From positions 1-9,721 of the forward strand of contig JADZBY010000367.1 in the NCBI GenBank assembly GCA_020851855.1: 9,721 nt of DNA, in the 5' to 3' direction. The notes beneath the pieces are model-generated. The model made no database searches. It was not told the origin of the DNA and worked only from the letters and a program-made list of their open reading frames with translations. This DNA comes from Anaerolineae bacterium (lineage in GTDB: Bacteria; Chloroflexota; Anaerolineae; Aggregatilineales; UBA2796). Positions 6,498 to 9,721 of this stretch are shown here, one piece after another; within the stretch, counting starts at the first letter, position 1; each line of letters starts with the position of its first letter. A program made the position numbers and the translations under genes.

Positions 6498-9308
6498 GTG
6501 ATTGACGCTGCCCCAGCGGGCATGTTCACTTTCCTGTTCAGCGATATTGAAGGCAGCACCCGCCTCTGGGAGCTGTACCCGGAAGTCATGAAGCCGGTGC
6601 TTGCCCGCCACGATGATCGGGTGCAGCAGGCGGTGGTGGCCAACCAGGGCCACGTTGTTAAAACCACCGGCGACGGCTGCCACGCCGCCTTCGAGACGGC
6701 CATTCACGCCGTGAACGCCGCGCTGGCCATCCAGACCGCGATGTTCGAAGACCCGTGGCCGGAGATTCGGCCCCACACCGTGCGCGTGCGCATCGGGCTG
6801 CACACTGGCGAAGCCGAAGCGCGGGCCGGCGACTATTTCGGCACAGCCCTCAACCGCGCCGCGCGCCTGACGGCCACCGGGCACGGCGGGCAGGTGCTCG
6901 TCTCCAGCGCCACCGCCGAGATGGTGCGCGACCAGCTGCCCAACGGCGCGGCGCTGCTCGACCTGGGCGAACACCGCCTGCGCGACCTGATCCGCCCGGA
7001 GCGCGTTTACCAGCTCGTGAGTCTGGGCCTGCCCGTCGATTTCCCGCCCATCCGCTCCATCGACGCCTTCCCCAACAACCTGCCCGTCCAACTCACCAGC
7101 TTCATCGGGCGCGAGCGCGAGAAGGCCGACGTGTGGCAGGCGCTTTCGTCGGCGCGGCTGTTGACGCTGACCGGCGTGGGCGGCACCGGAAAAACGCGGC
7201 TGGCGCTGCACCTTGCCGCCGACGTGCTGTCCTCGTTTCCGGATGGCGTGTGGCTGGCCGAACTGGCCCCGCTGGCCGGCCCGGACCTGGTGCTGCAAGC
7301 GGTTGCCGGCGCGCTCAAGCTGCGCCGCACGCCGGGCATGCCGCTGCTGGACCTCGTCACCGACTACATGCGCGGCAAGAGTCTGCTGCTGATCCTGGAC
7401 AACTGCGAGCACCTGATCGACGCCTGTGCGCGGCTGGCCGAACACCTGTTGCGCCACTGCCCGCAGGTGAAAATCCTGGCCAGCAGCCGGGAGCCGCTCG
7501 GCATCGCCGGGGAAGTGACATACACCGTGCCGTCGCTGGCGCTGCCGGATAGCACAGCCAGGACGCCCGCCGCGCTGGCCGACTACGAGGCGGTGCAGTT
7601 GTTCGTGGAGCGCGCGAAGGCCGTCGCGCCACGCTTCGCTCTGACGGCGAGCAATGCGCAGGCCGTGGCGCAAATCTGCCTGCGGCTGGATGGCATCCCG
7701 CTGGCGCTCGAACTCGCCGCCGCGCGCTGTAAGCTCTTTTCGGCAGAGCAGATCGCCTCGCGCCTGAGTGATCGGTTCCGGCTGCTGACCGGCGGCAGCC
7801 GCACGGCCCTGCCACGCCAGCAAACGCTGCGGGCGCTGATCGATTGGAGCTATGACCTGCTCTCCGAGCCAGAGCGCGCCCTGTTGCGGCAGCTTTCCGT
7901 CTTCGTGGGCGGCTGGACCTTCGACGCCGCCGATGCGGTCATCCCCGACCTGGACGTGCTCAGCCTGCTGGAACAGCTCGTCAACAAGTCGCTGGTCGTG
8001 GTCGAAGAGCAGCACGGGCAGGCGCGCTACCGGATGCTGGAAACGATCCGGCAATACGCCCAGGACCGGCTCTTTGAGTCTGGCGAGGGCCAAGCGGTGC
8101 GCAACCGGCATCTCGATTACTTCCTGCGCCTCTCCGAAGTGGGCGGGCTAGGCTTACGCGGCAGCCACGCTTTCGAATGGTCTGATCAGCTTGGCGTGGA
8201 ATACGAAAACATCCGCGCCGCCGCCGAGTGGGGGGAAGAACAGCGGCCCGACGATGCGCTGCTTATGCTCGGCAACCTGTTCTTTTTCTGGGGCGCACGC
8301 GTCGACAATCTGGCGCTGGCCGTGTACTGGCTGCGTGATCTGCTTGCACGGGTCGAAGCGCTGCCGCCGCCGGACGATGAAGCCGCCGCCCGCCGCCGGA
8401 AACGCGCCCAGGCGCGCGGCCTGTCGCTATTCACGGTGATGGCCATGAACCAGGGCGAATACCGGGCGGCCCTTGAAGCCATCGGACGCTCCATCGCGCT
8501 GGAACGTGCCCTGGACGATCCGGACCGGTTCTGGCTGGCGCTGGCGCTGAGTGTGCAGGGCGATGTCGCGCTCCTCATGGGCGATCCGAGCCTGCTCCGG
8601 AGTATGCGGGAATCGGCGCACGAGGCGCTGGCCCTGATGCACGAGGCGGGCGAGACGCAATGGCGGTTGCTGGCGCTTCACCCGCTGTCGGCCATCGAAG
8701 CGGCGCTCGGCAACCTTGACGAGGCGCGCCGCTTTCAGGACGAAGCGCGCCTGTACCTGGATTACGGCGATCACCCCATGCTGATGCCCGCGCTGCTCGG
8801 CCTGGGCATTGAGGCCCGCTTTCAGGGACGGCTGGACGACGCGCGCGCCTACATCCTCAAGTCGCTGCGCATCGCCCAGCGGTCGGGCAGCAGCGGCTTC
8901 GAGGTCGCGCTACAGAGCGAGCTGGTGCATATCGCGCGCCTCGAGGGCCGCCTTGACGAGGCCAAAGCGGGCTACCGCCGCCTGATCCGCGCCTGGAGCG
9001 ACGGCGGGCAGTGGGCTGCCGTCGCGCACCAGCTTGAGTGTTTCGCCTTCATCGCCATGGCCGAGGGTGAACATGAGCGCTGTGCGCGGCTCTTTGGTGC
9101 GGCTGAGGCCGTCCGCGAACACATCGGCGCGTCGATGCGCGAAATCGAGCGCCAGGAATACGAAGCGACGGTGGCCGCGCTGCGCGAGCGGCTGGACGCC
9201 AGTACGCTGGCGGCGGCGTGGGCAGCGGGCCGCGCCATGAGCGCCGAAAAGGCCATCGCCTTCGCCACGGCCACTCCCGTTCACGCCGAGCGCGTGGGCA
9301 AGGGTTGA
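6498..9308 (+). CDS. Class III adenylate/guanylate cyclase-NB-ARC-like ATPase-TPR signalling protein
   Basis: This 936-residue predicted cytoplasmic signalling protein has three parts. Residues about 9-175 are a class III nucleotide cyclase catalytic domain: FSDIEGSTRLWE with metal ligand Asp16, VVKTTGDG with Lys55 and Asp59, and ALNRAAR with Asn119 and Arg123, so the key residues for catalysis look present. Residues about 195-480 form a STAND/NB-ARC-like ATPase: TSFIGRE at the entry, Walker A GVGGTGKT (226-233), Walker B LLLILDNCEH (296-305), ASSREPLG (328-335), GIPLAL (399-404) and a winged-helix segment ending in VFVGGW. The rest, about 560-925, is helical with TPR-like repeats. I prefer the GTG at 6498, which has GGAG at 6485-6488; TTG 6468 lacks such a site, and ATG 6522 would start right at the first cyclase strand. 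No LuxR domain is present. The product (cAMP or cGMP) and the sensed ligand are unknown. Confidence 0.9.
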   Translation: MIDAAPAGMFTFLFSDIEGSTRLWELYPEVMKPVLARHDDRVQQAVVANQGHVVKTTGDGCHAAFETAIHAVNAALAIQTAMFEDPWPEIRPHTVRVRIGLHTGEAEARAGDYFGTALNRAARLTATGHGGQVLVSSATAEMVRDQLPNGAALLDLGEHRLRDLIRPERVYQLVSLGLPVDFPPIRSIDAFPNNLPVQLTSFIGREREKADVWQALSSARLLTLTGVGGTGKTRLALHLAADVLSSFPDGVWLAELAPLAGPDLVLQAVAGALKLRRTPGMPLLDLVTDYMRGKSLLLILDNCEHLIDACARLAEHLLRHCPQVKILASSREPLGIAGEVTYTVPSLALPDSTARTPAALADYEAVQLFVERAKAVAPRFALTASNAQAVAQICLRLDGIPLALELAAARCKLFSAEQIASRLSDRFRLLTGGSRTALPRQQTLRALIDWSYDLLSEPERALLRQLSVFVGGWTFDAADAVIPDLDVLSLLEQLVNKSLVVVEEQHGQARYRMLETIRQYAQDRLFESGEGQAVRNRHLDYFLRLSEVGGLGLRGSHAFEWSDQLGVEYENIRAAAEWGEEQRPDDALLMLGNLFFFWGARVDNLALAVYWLRDLLARVEALPPPDDEAAARRRKRAQARGLSLFTVMAMNQGEYRAALEAIGRSIALERALDDPDRFWLALALSVQGDVALLMGDPSLLRSMRESAHEALALMHEAGETQWRLLALHPLSAIEAALGNLDEARRFQDEARLYLDYGDHPMLMPALLGLGIEARFQGRLDDARAYILKSLRIAQRSGSSGFEVALQSELVHIARLEGRLDEAKAGYRRLIRAWSDGGQWAAVAHQLECFAFIAMAEGEHERCARLFGAAEAVREHIGASMREIERQEYEATVAALRERLDASTLAAAWAAGRAMSAEKAIAFATATPVHAERVGKG

Positions 9309-9311
9309 GCG

Positions 9312-9721
9312 ATGGGCGCTCTACCACCGTCCCTGCCGCGCTTGCTCCGCCTGCTCAAAGTCCGGCCCGGCGAGGCGGCCCTGACGCTGCGGGTCGCGCT
9401 CTTTTTTGCCCTGATCGAGATCGGGCGCGGCATGGGCGGCAGCGCCGCCGATGCGCTGTTCTTCCGGCGCTTTGGCGTGGAAAATCTGCCGTTCATGTAC
9501 GTCGGGCTGGGCGTGGCGACCTTCTTCGTCTCTCTGCTGTATGCCGCGTTCGTGGGCCGGATGGCGAAAGGGCGGCTCTTCAGCGGGCTGCTGCTCGCCA
9601 TGGCCGTGCTGCTGCTGGCCGAGCGCGCCGCCATCGCGCTGGACATCCGCGCGCTGTACCCGGTCCTGTGGCTGTCTGTAAACCTGATCGCGTCGCTGCT
9701 GGGCACGATTGCCTGGAACAC
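9312..9721 (+). CDS. NTT-like (ATP/ADP translocase-type) membrane transporter, 5' part
   Basis: An open frame starts at the ATG at 9312 and is still open at the right edge, giving 136 residues of a longer protein. After a basic N-terminus come about four hydrophobic segments (roughly 25-45, 60-82, 89-108, 117-136). The stretch ADALFFRRFGVENLPFMYVG (46-65) resembles the conserved region after the first helix in the ATP/ADP translocase (NTT/AAA) family and its MFS-like bacterial relatives. The gene follows the cyclase-ATPase gene by three bases, with AAGGG at about 9300-9304 as its ribosome site, so the two are probably co-transcribed. Some relatives carry C-terminal HEAT repeats or a cyclic-nucleotide-binding domain (recalled); that part lies outside the window, so a link to the cyclase cannot be tested here. 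The substrate is unknown. Confidence 0.7.
   Translation, partial: MGALPPSLPRLLRLLKVRPGEAALTLRVALFFALIEIGRGMGGSAADALFFRRFGVENLPFMYVGLGVATFFVSLLYAAFVGRMAKGRLFSGLLLAMAVLLLAERAAIALDIRALYPVLWLSVNLIASLLGTIAWN

Noticed and set aside
6450..8111. Minus-strand open frame of 553 codons opposite the cyclase-ATPase gene
   Set aside because: It is antisense to the cyclase and Walker motifs, compositionally biased and without recognisable domains.
9281..9721. Minus-strand open frame at the right edge
   Set aside because: The plus strand encodes a hydrophobic NTT-like protein starting three bases after the preceding stop; the minus frame is its Ser/Arg-rich shadow.

Overview
The window is a GC-rich bacterial chromosome segment; a sample line in the large ATPase gene is about 70% G+C. 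The gene styles suggest a Chloroflexota (Anaerolineae-like) bacterium: an FHA domain joined to an OmpR-type winged helix, a class III cyclase joined to an NB-ARC-like ATPase and TPR-like helices, and a nucleotide-translocase-type membrane protein. This assignment comes from recalled family distributions, not from a marker gene. No rRNA, tRNA, CRISPR array or transposase was seen.

Layout. (1) Positions 13-960, minus: a PfkB-type sugar-phosphate kinase close to 1-phosphofructokinase/tagatose-6-phosphate kinase, divergent from the next gene. (2) 1102-3090, plus: an MTA/SAH-type amidohydrolase fused to a C-terminal CYTH-like domain, followed on the same strand by an FHA-winged-helix protein (3149-3796). 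(3) 3823-5126, plus: a lower-GC accessory patch holding a broken xisH, an apparently intact xisI and a complete MntA-HepT (type VII) toxin-antitoxin pair. (4) 5154-5978, minus: a predicted lipoprotein that converges on hepT and may be expressed from a leaderless transcript. (5) 5979-6497: a roughly 520-base divergent intergenic region with nested palindromes. (6) 6498-9308, plus: a cyclase-ATPase-TPR signalling protein, followed after 3 bases by the start of an NTT-like membrane transporter that runs off the right edge.

How the genes relate. The kinase is an ordinary sugar catabolic enzyme. The amidohydrolase-CYTH fusion, the FHA regulator, the cyclase-STAND protein and the NTT-like transporter all touch adenine-nucleotide or phospho-signalling chemistry, but only the last two are close enough to be clearly co-transcribed. 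The accessory patch looks like a small defence or mobile-element island. In it, a deletion plus frameshift has removed the middle of XisH and left a misleading 199-codon open frame that joins the XisH N-terminus to XisI. The most notable items are the deaminase-CYTH fusion, the decayed XisH beside an intact XisI and MntA-HepT, and the cyclase/NTT-like gene pair.
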